64,000 bases of DNA, taken from positions 44,527,722 through 44,591,721 of the forward strand of contig NW_004624732.1 of the NCBI RefSeq assembly GCF_000247695.1, in the 5' to 3' direction. Below are positions 25,514 to 36,984 of this stretch, piece after piece. Origin of the DNA: Heterocephalus glaber. Taxonomy: Eukaryota > Chordata > Mammalia > Rodentia > Bathyergidae. Position 1 is the stretch's first letter, and every line of letters begins with the position of its first letter. The notes under the pieces were generated by a model that worked only from the letters and a program-made list of their open reading frames with translations, was not told where the DNA came from and did no database searches. A program made the position numbers and the translations under genes.

Positions 25514-27229
25514 AACCTAAAGATTTTGAAATTAGCTAATTAGCCAATCATAAGTTAATTCTATTAAAGTTATTTTTTAAAGTCAATCTGATTCTTTTTA
25601 AACATTAGGCATATAAAGACAGTGTTATTCTCATACCTAGTCAATGGCTGACTTGACCATTTTCTACAGTAATATGAAAATGTATATGGTAGTCAGTTTT
25701 CAATATGGCCTCCAATTATTCCTCTTCTTGGTATCATATTTCTTTGCGTTCCCCTCTCACACTGTACCAATATTAGTCTAACCAATAGTATAGTACAGAA
25801 ATGGAGACCTCTGGCTTTTGAGATTTAGTCATAAAAGACATTGGGGTTTTTGTCTTGGTTTTTCTCATTCTTTTTTCTTTCTTGAATCTCTCACTCTGGG
25901 AGGTAATTTTCCCTGTCTTGCAACTCTTTGGAAAGGCCCATAAGCAAGTAACTGAGGAGTTTAGTAAAGAGCTAGAGAAAAACTCAGGCCTCACTTGTAG
26001 TTGTGTGAGTGAACTTGGAAGTTTGCTCCTATATTTCTAATCCTTAGAAATTGTGAGATAGTTCTTTTGTGTTTTTTTAATACTTTCAGTTTTGTTATAT
26101 AGCAATAGGTATCTAATAAAATGTATGATGAGAAGTTACAATAGAGTTTAATAAAATTATTATTATTTGTCAAATGTTATTGGTAAATTTACAGAGAATA
26201 TAATTCAGGGTAAAGCAACCCCTGCCATCAAAGTTCTCACCAGTGATTACATTATAGTTACAGTAATGTAAATAAGTAAGCAGAGGCCTAAGTTCTTTGA
26301 GGATTGCTGGTACTTGTGTTTGGTGTGAGGGAAGAATTACATCTAGATGAGTGAATAAAGAAAGCCATCCTTAGGTAGGTGGTAGCAAAATCTTGAAGGG
26401 TTAATATGATTTTTTATAAATAGTATAAGATTATTAGATGTAAATACTCCTCTTGCATAAAGGTATGCAGCGGAGAAATCATGGGAGGATTTGTAAGAGC
26501 ACACAGACAAAATGGATGAATAAAAATAGATAGTTTTAAAAAAGGGTGGCTGAAGCCTTCCCAGAGAAGACAAAAAGAAGACAGAATTTTTAGTGAGAAG
26601 CTCATATAATCTAACTTCCAGGAATTTGAATTTCCTCTATTAGGTTTCTGGTTTTTGAGACGGCAGGTTTTTTTCCTTTTGTGTCCTGTGTGGCCATTGC
26701 ATGGTTGGAGCTTCTGATTATATATAAATACAGTCCCCTCTTGCCTCATGCATGTACATACATCTGTATCCAGAAGTTCTAACCATGTTGTTCCTGTACA
26801 CATACAGACACATACACACATGCACAAGCACATGCACACAGAGATAAAGAGAAGTGCATGCACGAGTAAAGCTGTAATGATTGTAGAAAAAATACAATTT
26901 AAGACCTGGAGAATAACTGAAGTGTGAACTTGGCCTGGCCCCTCTGCAGAATAGACTCAAGGAAGAGAGATGAACATCCTGGTGATCTGTTAGACAGTTG
27001 TGCTAGTCACCCAGATATACTGAAGACCTGAACTTATGTCAATGCTGAGGAATACAAAAAGAAATCTGACATTAAAGACCTTGCAAAACAAAAATATGTC
27101 TAGGCATCATCATTAAATGTATGGGTCTAGAGGATAAACACCTCTATAGGACAGTTATAAACCTATCATTTTTCTTAGAGTTATTATCACCTAAAATATA
27201 AGTCAAAATTCTTTTGGGTTTCTTTTAAT
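25514..27229. other. Interval with weak repeat resemblance only
   Basis: 26180-26560 loosely resembles the unassigned ancient repeat at 17900. 26795-26845 is a degenerate CA/ACACAT-rich patch, and the 149-codon minus frame 26414-26863 with its CMC/VCM-rich section is just its complement. No gene called. Confidence 0.35.
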
Positions 27230-27600
27230 TCTTTACTCCATCCTTAATATTAATTCTTGTCTTCATGCTTTCTGTTCTGGATATAGCAAACTATTTTATA
27301 TTTTCTAACACTTGCTAAGCTTTCTCACACGCTGATTTTTGTTTCTCCACCTAGAATCCTTTTTCCTTCTTCCTTGTCCAGCAACCTCTCCCTCTACTTG
27401 AAGGCCCATGTCCACTGTGGTTTGGTATTCATAGGGAGATACACTGCATCTTTATTGCTTTCACACTCTATTCATATCTTCTCCATCTGTGTTGGTTTGC
27501 AGTTATTTATTAAAGTTTAGCATCTCTCTCCATCCAGACTTTAAGAAGCTCAGAGACTTCAGTGCTTAGGATAAAAGAGTCACTCAATTATTGTTCATTT
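27230..27600 (+). mobile_element. L2 3' portion, plus strand
   Basis: tctccacctagaatccttt, ctccatccagactttaag and agaagctcagagacttcag, then cactcaattattgttcattt, follow the L2 3' end in order (the 'gactgtgagctccttgagggcag' and 'ctcaataaatgtt' blocks). Confidence 0.65.
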
Positions 27601-28554
27601 GCAGTGAAACAGGAATAAAAAATAACTGAGAAATGAAACCTGCACCTCAAAGATCAAAGTCAAAGGTGAATCCTGTTGATGAACTACTATTTCCCTTCAC
27701 TAAAATACTCCTCTTTGAGGGCTCTGTCCTTAGTCTTCCTCCGAGTTTTACTCTGAAGCACCACACAAGATAACCCAGGAACCACAGGCTTGTCTGAATT
27801 CAAAGCCAGTGTTTGTAGCTCCTGAAATTCACCACCATGTCACTCGCTGCCACCACTTGACTGGAACTTGGTTGGAACTGACCTATTCTGAGTCTGCTTA
27901 CCAACCTATCAGCTGTGCACACCGAGGGGTGAATGCTGAAGATTAAAATGAGGTTACATTGTGGTTCTGCACCCACTGCTCATTTGCCTTCTACTTTCCT
28001 CCTGTGAGATCTTGCATGGCAAAAGTCGTCTCATTTAACTCAACAGTAGCCCTTAGTCATAAAGATGACACTGCACATCTAACAAGCTGGCTCACTTGGG
28101 TGAGGCAATGGGCTGAGTTTGTAACACTGAATAAAGGAAGAAAATTCCACAAAATAAATTTTCGTAAAACTTTAGCTTATTTAGGGGAAATCTGTACAGA
28201 GAGACTTCTGGAAAATAATTACAGTTGATTAGTAAGAAACAAGGAGTTTATTTGGGGGTGGCAGGCATAGCCTAATGAACTAAAATATCTCATCTACTCA
28301 GTACCCAAACTTTGGTTGTAGGATAGAGTTCTTTGCTTTCATCATTTTTTCCCTCTTCTTATTGTTATTCTTAGGTCAAATATAGTTGAAAAATATTGAG
28401 CTTCTTGACACAAAGTTCAAAGTAGGTTTACAATTAAGCAGCTTCTTTGAGCAGAAACTGTACCAAGCTTTCATCCAAGTACTATTGATGGTGGTGAGGG
28501 TGGGTGAGTGGAGAATATGTAAAAAATAGAGTTCTTGCTACGGTTAAATTTACA
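27601..28554. other. Single-copy interval, nothing assigned
   Basis: No repeat or exon recognised. The 89-codon plus frame at 27959-28228 has no supporting context. Confidence 0.4.
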
Positions 28555-28555
28555 G

Positions 28556-28569
28556 CCTGTAGGGGGAGC
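28556..28569 (+). promoter_or_regulatory. CTCF-like core motif
   Basis: CCTGTAGGGGGAGC agrees with the CTCF core at about 12 of 14 positions. Short motifs of this kind occur by chance; occupancy is unknown. Confidence 0.25.
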
Positions 28570-28986
28570 AGTTCTTCCCCATGTCTTAAGTAACGAGTAA
28601 TCGTGAGGGCATGCATGAAACTCAAATAAAATCAATACTTATTCTCTAGCTTTGGTCCTTACCATATGCTATAATTTTCAAGGGGAGGGCACAGTGTTGG
28701 GGTGTGGCTAAAATAATTAGAAACCGGACTTAACTCTTATAAGGACTCTCACCAGAGAAGTGACTGTTAACTAGGAATACCACAGAATATTCCATTCCTT
28801 TTCTTCTTACTTTTTTCTTTTTTGACTAACATTCTCTTGCCAGCACCTCATAGGTGTAGACTTAGAGAGCAGGTAAAAAGAAGACAGAATTTAGGGATGG
28901 CAGTTTTATATGTATAATGCTCCAGAAAGGCTTTTATTTGCTTGCTGTATGCTTATGGATATGGCTATCCATCAGTTTTCAATTAG

Positions 28987-29290
28987 TTAACTTGCAAGCA
29001 TCTGCCAAGTGGGCCAAGGTTCATGGCGTGCTCTGCTGTAGTGTTTCTGGGCAAACCAGATTCTGCCCACCACGAGCAAAGGTGCCTGGGATCTCAGGAG
29101 CCAAGGCAGCAAAACAACACGGCATATTATGGGGAAGGTGGCAGGCTGTTTTGCATTCAGCTTTGCACACGGGGGAAAAGACGCTAGGAAAACAAAACAG
29201 AAGGAAATGGAAGCAAAATGTTGGCAAAACTCAAATTGCATTGGATTTATACTTATTGGATTTTTGAAGTAAGCTGACAAGAAAAATTAC
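28987..29290. promoter_or_regulatory. Candidate conserved non-coding element
   Basis: A repeat-free, less AT-rich island in AT-rich surroundings. It has nuclear-receptor-like half sites (ccaaggttcatgg at 29017, gcaaaggtgcc near 29079) and several CpGs (ggcgtg, cacgag, acacggc, acacgggg, acgcta). Overlapping open frames on both strands (28917-29267 plus; 28987-29280 and 29021-29227 minus) are due to composition. Function is inferred only. Confidence 0.25.
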
Positions 29291-30049
29291 TTTCATTGCC
29301 TATCACTGAAGGGCTTTTCTATAGAATAAACACACTCACAGTGAAGAGCTAATTCAAAGGGAGCTTCGGTATGTTAATGTAATAACTAAAGCAGTGAGGC
29401 ACAATAGGCAGCACATTTCCTAGTACTTCAGCCTGCCTCAGGTCTGGTATGAGGTACAAGGCTGAGAGCTAAATTACTTTAACCACCTGAGACTATTATC
29501 ATCTTAAAATGCGATAGGAGGTGAGTATTGCCTTCACTGGAACATATTTTCTCAGGCACATAAGGGGAAAAAACCCACTAAACTTTCTGTATTTTGTGAG
29601 CAGTCTTTGGGAACTAAATCGTTAGAATCAGCCTGAAAACTTGGAAATTTAAATGCTTTTAATTGGCATCTAACACCATGTTCTTGGTGGCCTTTTTTCT
29701 TTTCTGAGTGTTTCTGAGTGTTCATCCTTTCATTTAAATTTCCTTTGGCTAAATTATTTGTTCGGAAAACTTGTGTACTACATTTGGTTTATTAGTTATG
29801 TGTGTATATTTAAAGTGGTTTTATTAAAGTAGCTAATCAGTCTGGTACCTGGGTAGCGTATGTACTATGTAGTTTAGAACAACACTTTCTAAGCATTAGA
29901 AATTAGCATTAACAAGAGTTGTCTGGGATCTTGTTAATACTCAGACTCTGATTCAGTAGGACTGAAGATGAGCCTGGAGTTCTGCATTTCTGAAAAGCCC
30001 CCAGGAGACTACAGGGTAAACAGCAATAAACAGCAAAGTCTGTTTGGTG
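29291..30049. other. AT-rich interval, nothing assigned
   Basis: No recognisable feature. Confidence 0.4.
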
Positions 30050-30178
30050 TTTTAACCAAGAGATGGAGGGAGGGTGAAAGGAGGGAAGGAAAAATAATTA
30101 AGATGTGTTATGTACATGTACTAATTCCTTATGAGGAATGTAATCATGTATTGCAAACATGTACTAAAAAATAAAAAT
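30050..30178 (+). mobile_element. L1 3' UTR end
   Basis: Purine-rich ggagggagggtgaaagg-like start, then gatgtgttatgtacatgtac and catgtactaaaaaataaaa. Matches 19520-19665. Confidence 0.65.
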
Positions 30179-31429
30179 TAAGGAAGGAAAGTTAATAAAT
30201 AAATAAATATCAGAATGCCATGTGATGATAGGAATATAAAGGTTATAAGGCAGGAGCAGAAGGGAGGTGAAAAGACCAATGTTTTTGAGCAGTTGACTTT
30301 ATTTTCTGCTTGTTGATAATTAATCTGATAAGGAAGAAATGACAGAATGTGAACCATGAACTTTCTGCGGATTTATAGATAAGCAGATCAGTCTTATTTT
30401 GGGTCTGGGTGCTATCACTGAAGACAGGAGAATCCCATTTTGATATAAATGTCACAAGAAAATTTCAAGCCAGGGGCATATTGTTGCTTTGGGTTTTGTT
30501 AGCAGTTAAAATTAAGACCAAGTAAATATTGAATAGAAATAGATAGAATGAAAGGGAGTATTCTGGTTTCAACTGAATGAGTAGAATTATTTATGTTCAT
30601 AGTTGGTGTCTCTAGATACTTGATGCTTTTCTCTTGAGTTTTAGTATCTACTACATATGTGAACGTCTTTGGATCCTAAAGGTAATGTGAACATTGGCTC
30701 TATAAATTTGTGGTAAATAAAAATAGTGAGAAAAAAAGTTTCCTAAACTCTTTGTAAAATGAAAGAAATGATGTTTTCATTTGTCTGTTTATTTTGTCTT
30801 TTTTGTATTTCAAGAGAAAAATGTTTGAGTGGGGAAATAGTCATAAATGTCCTGAGAATTCAGTGTGAAGCATAGTGAGTCTCCACATTCTCATACCCTA
30901 TAAAATTAATTCTGAATATTCATTTAGTACTAATAATAGGCTGGTCAACATGAAGACCTAAGAAGAGGTAATTCGTTCTTGAGATGCCTTTAAAATTTAA
31001 TTGGCTTCTACTTTCAGGTTGACTCCAACCTCAACTGTATTTCCTTAAAGCAGTAAGAACTGTCTGAGAAACTGAAGAGAGTATGGTCTTCCATACTTGC
31101 TAATTGCTCCTTAGAAACATCTTGCTGCTGGTATCTGTTCTTCATTCTCTTTGCATTATTTCTCATGACCTCTCATCTCAGTTAATGTTCTTGCAAATGA
31201 TATAAAACTTTGGGAAGTGTTGGTCCCACTGTAGTGTGTGACTATGGCCCTCTCATTGAGTTGTGCTGTGCATTTTCCATGCGTGGTCTCAAACAAGGCC
31301 ACTCTCACTATTAGTAGCCTTTGCCCCTCCCGAAGTGAATCTCAAATAACTTTTCAAAGTTTTTATTATAAAACTTAAATACATACATGCTCACTTAGCT
31401 CTCCATTTCCCTAAGGCCAAATATCTTAA
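30179..31429. other. AT-rich interval, nothing assigned
   Basis: Short aataaataaataaat run at ~30193. Nothing else recognised. Confidence 0.4.
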
Positions 31430-31659
31430 CATAGTAGGCAAAGCCAATTCAAACCAACTCTGCAGTTTCATCTTCTATCGTCTTACCCAAGTCTAGGGTA
31501 TTGCTTGTCTTACCTGTTCCACACTTGATACACATTGCCTTCTGTCTGGTATTCTACTCATAAATCTCTTCCTCTATAAGCCTTCTCTACTGTTCTGGAT
31601 GAAACAAATTCCCCGCCTGTACTTTGTCCTCCCATACACTATCCTCTGCCTGTCTGTCA
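31430..31659 (+). mobile_element. Possible L2 fragment
   Basis: Pyrimidine-rich text (gccttctctactgttctgg and tttgtcctcccatacacta) resembles the L2 3' region, but no diagnostic end is seen. Confidence 0.3.
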
Positions 31660-31776
31660 GTTCTTTGGATTATTTGTCTGTCTCCATCTATCATCTATTT
31701 ATCTCTATCTCCATCATCTCTGTCTTTATCTCTATCACTGTCTTTGTCTCTATATCTATCATCTATCATATATACA
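31660..31776. repeat. Degenerate (TCTA/TCTG)n tetranucleotide tract
   Basis: Interrupted ATCT/GTCT units over ~115 bp (catctatcatctatttatct and similar). Two overlapping serine/isoleucine-rich frames (31599-31781, 31624-31848) are its translation. Confidence 0.85.
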
Positions 31777-32134
31777 TTTGATTACATTGTATTGCAATCA
31801 TTGAATATTGAATATTTCCCACAAATGGCTCTATTACCAATTTCTTAGTTTTATAGCCCTACAAGACAATTTGCCTTGGAGCTCTCCTTCCTAAAGTCCA
31901 CTCTGTTAATGAGGCAAATCAGGATGGGTTCTCATTCCTTACCTGAGGCTTCTGCATATGCTATCTCTTCACTCTGCATGTTGGGCCTCCAAGGGCAATT
32001 TCTCAGAGAAAGATGGTGAACAGGGTTTAGGATGTCTGAGCCATTATCTTAGCCTCCTCTTAAGTTTTTCAAAAATCCTCCAGTGTTATGTACTTGGTAC
32101 ATGCTAGATGATCATTATTATTGATTAGTTTGAC

Positions 32135-32260
32135 AAAAATAATAATACTTACATTTACTGAAGATAAGTTCTTAATACCAGGTATTAAGTTTTTCTTGCT
32201 TGCATGATCTTCTTTAATCCTCATCTAGCCCCAGGGGCAGAAGAACCAGGAAATTAATGA
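32135..32260 (+). mobile_element. MIR-like fragment
   Basis: cttacatttactgaagat, aataccaggtattaagt and ctttaatcctcatctagccc follow the MIR order 'acatttattgag', 'tgccaggcact', 'taatcctcac'. Confidence 0.5.
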
Positions 32261-32829
32261 AATTTAAGTTTCAGGGCTATTCATTTACAATGACTCATTC
32301 TAATGCCTTGTTTTAAATTTTCTCATTTTAAAAATGTGTAATGCTTTTTCATTCTAAATAAATTTTCTCTTTCACACCTAACTTTTAATTAGTAATTTCT
32401 ATTTTTTCCTTTAAAAAGTCCCCCCAAAATCACACAGGCCTCAGGCCCCTTGAGCCTTAGTGCCTTTAAGAGAGGCACTGTAAAACATTCCCATAATGCC
32501 CAAAGTACATCCAGAAAATTTAATCACAAAAAATGCAGGGTTATATTATTGGAAAATTAATGAAAAATGAAATTTCTCAGTTGACTGATTCTCTCACAAA
32601 AAGGACAAAACTTAAGATGCTGAGTCATATATTATGAGAAAGTGACAATATACTCACCTGGGAAAGTCTAAATTATCACAAGTGGTCACGTGTGCAAACC
32701 TGATCTTGTCTAACTCACTTTTGTTTAAAAACAGAACTAAATGAAGACTGGCAGCTCTTCACCAGTACAAATGTGATCAAATGTGAATGTTTGTCTCACT
32801 TGGATTTTATTTAGTATATGTTCTTATTT

Positions 32830-32935
32830 CATATAGAAAAACCAAGGATCAAAATGACATAGCTCGTAAGTGATACAGCTGAGCTCTAAACTGAAGTCTC
32901 TTGATTTTAAGGTCTAAAGCACAAGTGAATAGGGT
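32830..32935 (+). mobile_element. MIR 3' portion
   Basis: aaaaccaaggatcaaaatg, catagctcgtaagtgataca and tctcttgattttaaggtc match the MIR tail ('gaaactgaggcac', 'cagctagtaagtgg'). Confidence 0.55.
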
Positions 32936-33746
32936 ACATAATTATTCACTTCATTCCAATCCCTTATCCTGCTCCCTCTGCAATCCCTTATCCCAACTCC
33001 CTCCTCATGGTCTCAGGGATGAGTGAGATCTATAGAACATCATGATGAAAAAGCTGAGACCTTGCCCTCATCTTTTCTTGCTCCCATAACCCCATTTCAG
33101 ATTGCCAATAAAAATTTAGAATTGGGCTTGACCATTTATTTTATTTTTCTGGAACAAACATGCCACACTTCTGGCACATTAATACCAATTGATACACACA
33201 AATCTGGTCTCTAGTCTCCTCCATTCTGACTCTTGCCAAATTTCCTTTCCTCCTGTTTGGTTTGTGAGCATTTTGCTTCCTCTGCCGTCCCCCTCTCTCT
33301 CACTTTCTTACTTTGGTTTTACTGTACAATTTCTTTCGACATGGAGTTTTGCTCATTCGAGCTCTGCAATCTAACCCTAGACATCTTTCTTGCCCAAATG
33401 CAGGCCTTCGCCTAGCATTCTTCTGGGCACCCTTCACTAGGTAATCGCTGACGGGATTCATCTTTGGCAAGGCCATCAAGCCCAACTTTACATGCAATAA
33501 TATAATAGGGTTTACAAGGGGATCACGGTTCGTCCCCTTTATAGATAGTGTCTCTTTCTGAACAGTAAGTTAAAGAGTTACCCTAAAGAAAACACTCTGA
33601 ATTAATCTTTTATTAGAAAATTTAAGCCGTATATCAGGGCAGAGGCATATTCTTTTCCAGACACATGTTAATTGGTCTGAATTTTAAAAATAGTTTGATA
33701 AAAATCTTCCTCAAATGTGTACTATCTTTTTGTTGATGGGATGATG
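32936..33746. other. No recognised feature
   Basis: Mixed-composition DNA. Overlapping frames on both strands at 33023-33497 have no coding support. Confidence 0.4.
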
Positions 33747-34128
33747 TGTTAATTACTGTTTCATATCTGGGACAAAATATTCTACACTTGAAATGTAAAG
33801 GAGAGGTTTATTTTGGCTCAAGATTTCATGGGATCAGTCCATGGTAGTCTGACTCCAGGGCAGAAACCACGTGGTGGAGGAAAGCTGCTCAATTCATGAT
33901 AGCCAGGAAGCAGAGAAAGGCAGAGCAGGGGAGAGAAAATACACCTTTCCACGTTATGCCTCATGATACATCTCGACTCAGGCCTAACTCCTAACAGTGC
34001 AGCAAGCTATGAGCTCATCAGTGGATTGAACGACTGATGAGTAGATGAGTATAGCACTTTCAGTGATTCTATCTCCTTCCAGAAGCTCCTCCTCAGAACA
34101 CATGAGTCTTCTGGGGATTTTTATAGCT
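33747..34128 (-). mobile_element. LTR, ERVL-MaLR type, minus strand, eroded
   Basis: Left end tgttaattactgtttcata and gggacaaaatattctacac, then gagaggtttattttggctca and atcagtccatggtagtctg. The right end is worn and abuts the LTR-like element at 34134. Confidence 0.7.
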
Positions 34129-34133
34129 AAATC

Positions 34134-34532
34134 TGTGATAGTTAATTGTGATGTCAGCATAAATAGTTTATCACATGCCTAGCAGAATAGTGAAGCATAA
34201 TTCTGAGTGTGCCTGTGGATGATTGATGTGTAGGCTGAAAACTGAGGAGGGAAGACTTACCTCAGATGGGGGTGACACCAACCAATAGGCTTGTAGTCTA
34301 GACGGAATAAAAAAGGGAAAAAGAAGGAAGTTTTTGTCTTTACCTCTTTGGAGGAACCCTTGTTTTCACCAATGCCTTTGGACATTTGTCTCCAGCTGCC
34401 TCAGGCTTTCAGCTCAGACCTTTTAGGCTTCAAATAGAGACCCTTTGGGTTTCCAATATAGATTCCCACTAGACTATGTAATAAAAATATTTTATATGAA
34501 GTCTATTTTTCTAGTGAACCCTACCTGATACA
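34134..34532 (+). mobile_element. LTR-like element, plus strand, family not assigned
   Basis: Runs from tgtgatagttaattgtgatg to acctgataca, i.e. TG...CA, about 400 bp. A poly(A) signal lies in tgtaataaaaatattttat near the 3' end. The 5 bp on either side are aaatc and aaata, a likely imperfect target duplication of the size expected for ERVL-type insertions. Confidence 0.6.
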
Positions 34533-34872
34533 AAATAATAACAGTTACACTGAACAAATTCTTTTAACAATTTCTTAATTACACGGGATCACCACCAGAA
34601 ACATTAACTTTTTTGTTTCAATTGTAGGAATGCTCTCACTAAAGAGCATCCAGTATTAATGCAAATTAAAATATTTGCTATTCACATATTTTGTTCTGAT
34701 GTTCATACTTAGTGTAGTTCTTGATTTTCCTATACCAAACAACCTTGGAACACCATGCAACTAGTTGTTTTGCCTCAATTCTGTCTTTTTTTTCCTTGTA
34801 AAGTTTGAAATATTGGTTCTTGCTTTCCTCTGTGAGCCTACCTTTAAGAGATATCCTTCCTCACCCTCTGCA
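34533..34872. other. No recognised feature
   Basis: AT-rich; nothing assigned. Confidence 0.4.
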
Positions 34873-35005
34873 GCAACATTTCTCAACAGCAGAAATTTTG
34901 ACTCCTATGGGGTCATATGTGCTATATGGAGATATTTTTAAGTGTCCCAATTTAGAGGGGAGGAACGCTACTGGCATCTAGTAGGTAGAAGTCAGGGCTG
35001 TGGCT
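34873..35005 (+). mobile_element. MER5A-like hAT-Charlie MITE, left part
   Basis: catttctcaacagcagaaat, gatatttttaagtgtccca and gctactggcatctagtagg follow the MER5A order. It is cut at 35005 by the MaLR LTR and resumes at 35352. Confidence 0.7.
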
Positions 35006-35351
35006 TGTTATAGTTTAGATGTAAATTGGTCTCCAAAGCTTCATGTGGTTGTAGGGTGATTGGATTATGGGAGCATTCTGGCTAATTTGCTGTCAGAAAG
35101 TGGGGTTTGGTCAGAAGAGTTCGGTCAAGGGGGTGTGATCTGGAAGGGCATCTCTCCCTTTCCACCTCCTCCCTTGACTCTCTGCTTCTCACTCACCCAC
35201 AGATAAGCAGCTTCTCCACCACCATGCCCCTTTTCCATGTCATCCTGCCCTAGAGCCAGCCAATGATGGACTGCTACTGTGAGCCAAAATAAATCTCTCC
35301 TTTAAGTTCTGGGTGGCAGGTATTGTATCCAAGTAAAAAGTAACTAAGACA
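35006..35351 (+). mobile_element. Solo LTR, ERVL-MaLR type, plus strand
   Basis: Complete 346-bp LTR from tgttatagtttagatgta to gtaactaagaca, with gagccaaaataaatctctcc as poly(A) region. Flanking 5 bp are tggct (35001-35005) and ttgct (35352-35356), one mismatch, consistent with a 5-bp target duplication. It lies inside a MER5A-like element, so it is younger than that repeat. Confidence 0.85.
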
Positions 35352-35440
35352 TTGCTAAATCTGTTGCAAAGCATAAGAACAGATCTTCCCAACACTGAAA
35401 TATCTGGGTCAAAATGTTCAATTTCAATAACACTTTCTAA
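35352..35440 (+). mobile_element. MER5A-like MITE, right part
   Basis: Resumes with gctaaatctgttgcaaagca and continues with tatctgggtcaaaatgttca, exactly where the left part stopped. Confidence 0.7.
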
Positions 35441-36593
35441 AGTTATGTAAAAGTGAATAGGTGCTAAAGAAGACCAAGGAGTTTTCCTTAATTCTATATT
35501 TTAAAAATGCACACTGACTGTAGCCAGGTAAGGTCAGGGTCCAGTATCATTTCCTTCTTAAGAACAAAATGTCTCATGGATTGATGTCTTCAGCTGAATG
35601 ATGCCTTGCTATTTGCCTTTAAGTTAATGTCCTTAATATCTGGGTGAATACACTGACTACTTCCGTTTAAACAAGATTAGCTTGAAAATGTTTTCAAAAT
35701 GTAAAAATATCCTGGTTTAAATATTATGGTATATTGTAGACTTCTAAGGGATTTTCAAATTTCTACTTAAAACCACTTTTTTACTGACAGCAACCTGTCT
35801 AATGCATAAGACTTTTTCTGCTGTGATTTGATAGCATCAGGAAAATAGGTTGCTAACTGAGCAACTCCTCCCTACTTTTTAAAAACTATTCTTTGGAGAA
35901 GCACAACTTTGACCAACCAAAGGGTAAATAGCTATTTTTAAAGAGATTATTGAAAGTGAGTTAATTGGCTGTGATCTTACTCTTCTTCACCCTTTCTCAT
36001 AGCTTTTCTGGTAAAGGTCACTGTCCTTGAAAGGAATCTTGGTTGCCTAGTGTGAACTGCCCAAACTCTGTAGAGTGCCCAAGTTCTGACCTGCTCACTT
36101 AATGATGCCTGACTTAGGCAGTCACTTCTTTCAGTTAGAAAATAAGGACAAATCATATTTTCTAAACATGTCTAAATGCAATGAAAGTTTATCCTGCTTT
36201 ATTTGATGGGAGAGAATATTTATTTTATTTAAACAATTTTACATAGAGATGTAAATCATTTTAATGATATATAACCTACATCTTACTATATATATATATA
36301 TATAGATAGCAATGCATATGATAGGGAGATACTTTTTTTTAACAATGTATATTTGGCTAATGTGACCTAATTCCCATGCATTTTACCAATTAGGTACATT
36401 TATTTAGTGCATAAAAAGTGGGACAATTAATATCAAAGTGTAAATGAGTATGCATATTCTACCACTGTTTTATTCAAATGTGATGTGTCAAAATCAATTT
36501 GATATAAAATGCAGAGTGATAGATCTAAGGTATATACAATATAGTAAAGAATTCTCTGAATCTTCAAGCAGCATTTCAAAAGACAAAATATCC
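35441..36593. other. AT-rich interval with a short TA tract
   Basis: A (TA)9 run at 36287-36304 is the only defined feature. Confidence 0.45.
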
Positions 36594-36984
36594 TGTCTTA
36601 GTTCCTTTTCTTGCTACTGAGACAAAATACTCGACACCCAAAAATTAAAGGAGGAAAAGTTTATTTAGCTTAAAGTTTATAGAGGTTTCAGTCTATAATT
36701 GGCTGGCTCTGAGGCAGTGTGGCACAGCACATGGGCACTGCAGAGGAGAAACAGTTCATGGTGGGCAGAAGGTAGCAAAGCAAGCAAAGGACAAGACAAA
36801 TCTCTTTCTGTCCTTTATATTGTATGCAGGCTACAGGGACTAAGGCAGTGCCAAATCAATCAGTGGACTGATTTAGTAATCACCCAGCCTTAATCCTAGC
36901 ATTACAAACTCTAGATTCAGCCACCTCTAAAAAAGTTCCACCTATAACTGCATGAAGCTTTTGGGGGACATCTAGACACAAGCC
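36594..36984 (-). mobile_element. Solo LTR, ERVL-MaLR type, minus strand
   Basis: Opens tgtcttagttccttttctt, then gagacaaaatactcgacac, aggtttcagtctataattgg, and ends near acatctagacacaagcc. Its terminal tataaca seen in the 8884 copy is lost. The two copies align throughout. A 64-codon plus frame (36699-36893) within it is not a gene. Confidence 0.8.

Noticed and set aside
26414..26863. 149-codon minus open frame, the longest in the window
   Set aside because: The CMC/VCM-rich part is the complement of a degenerate CA repeat; no coding evidence.
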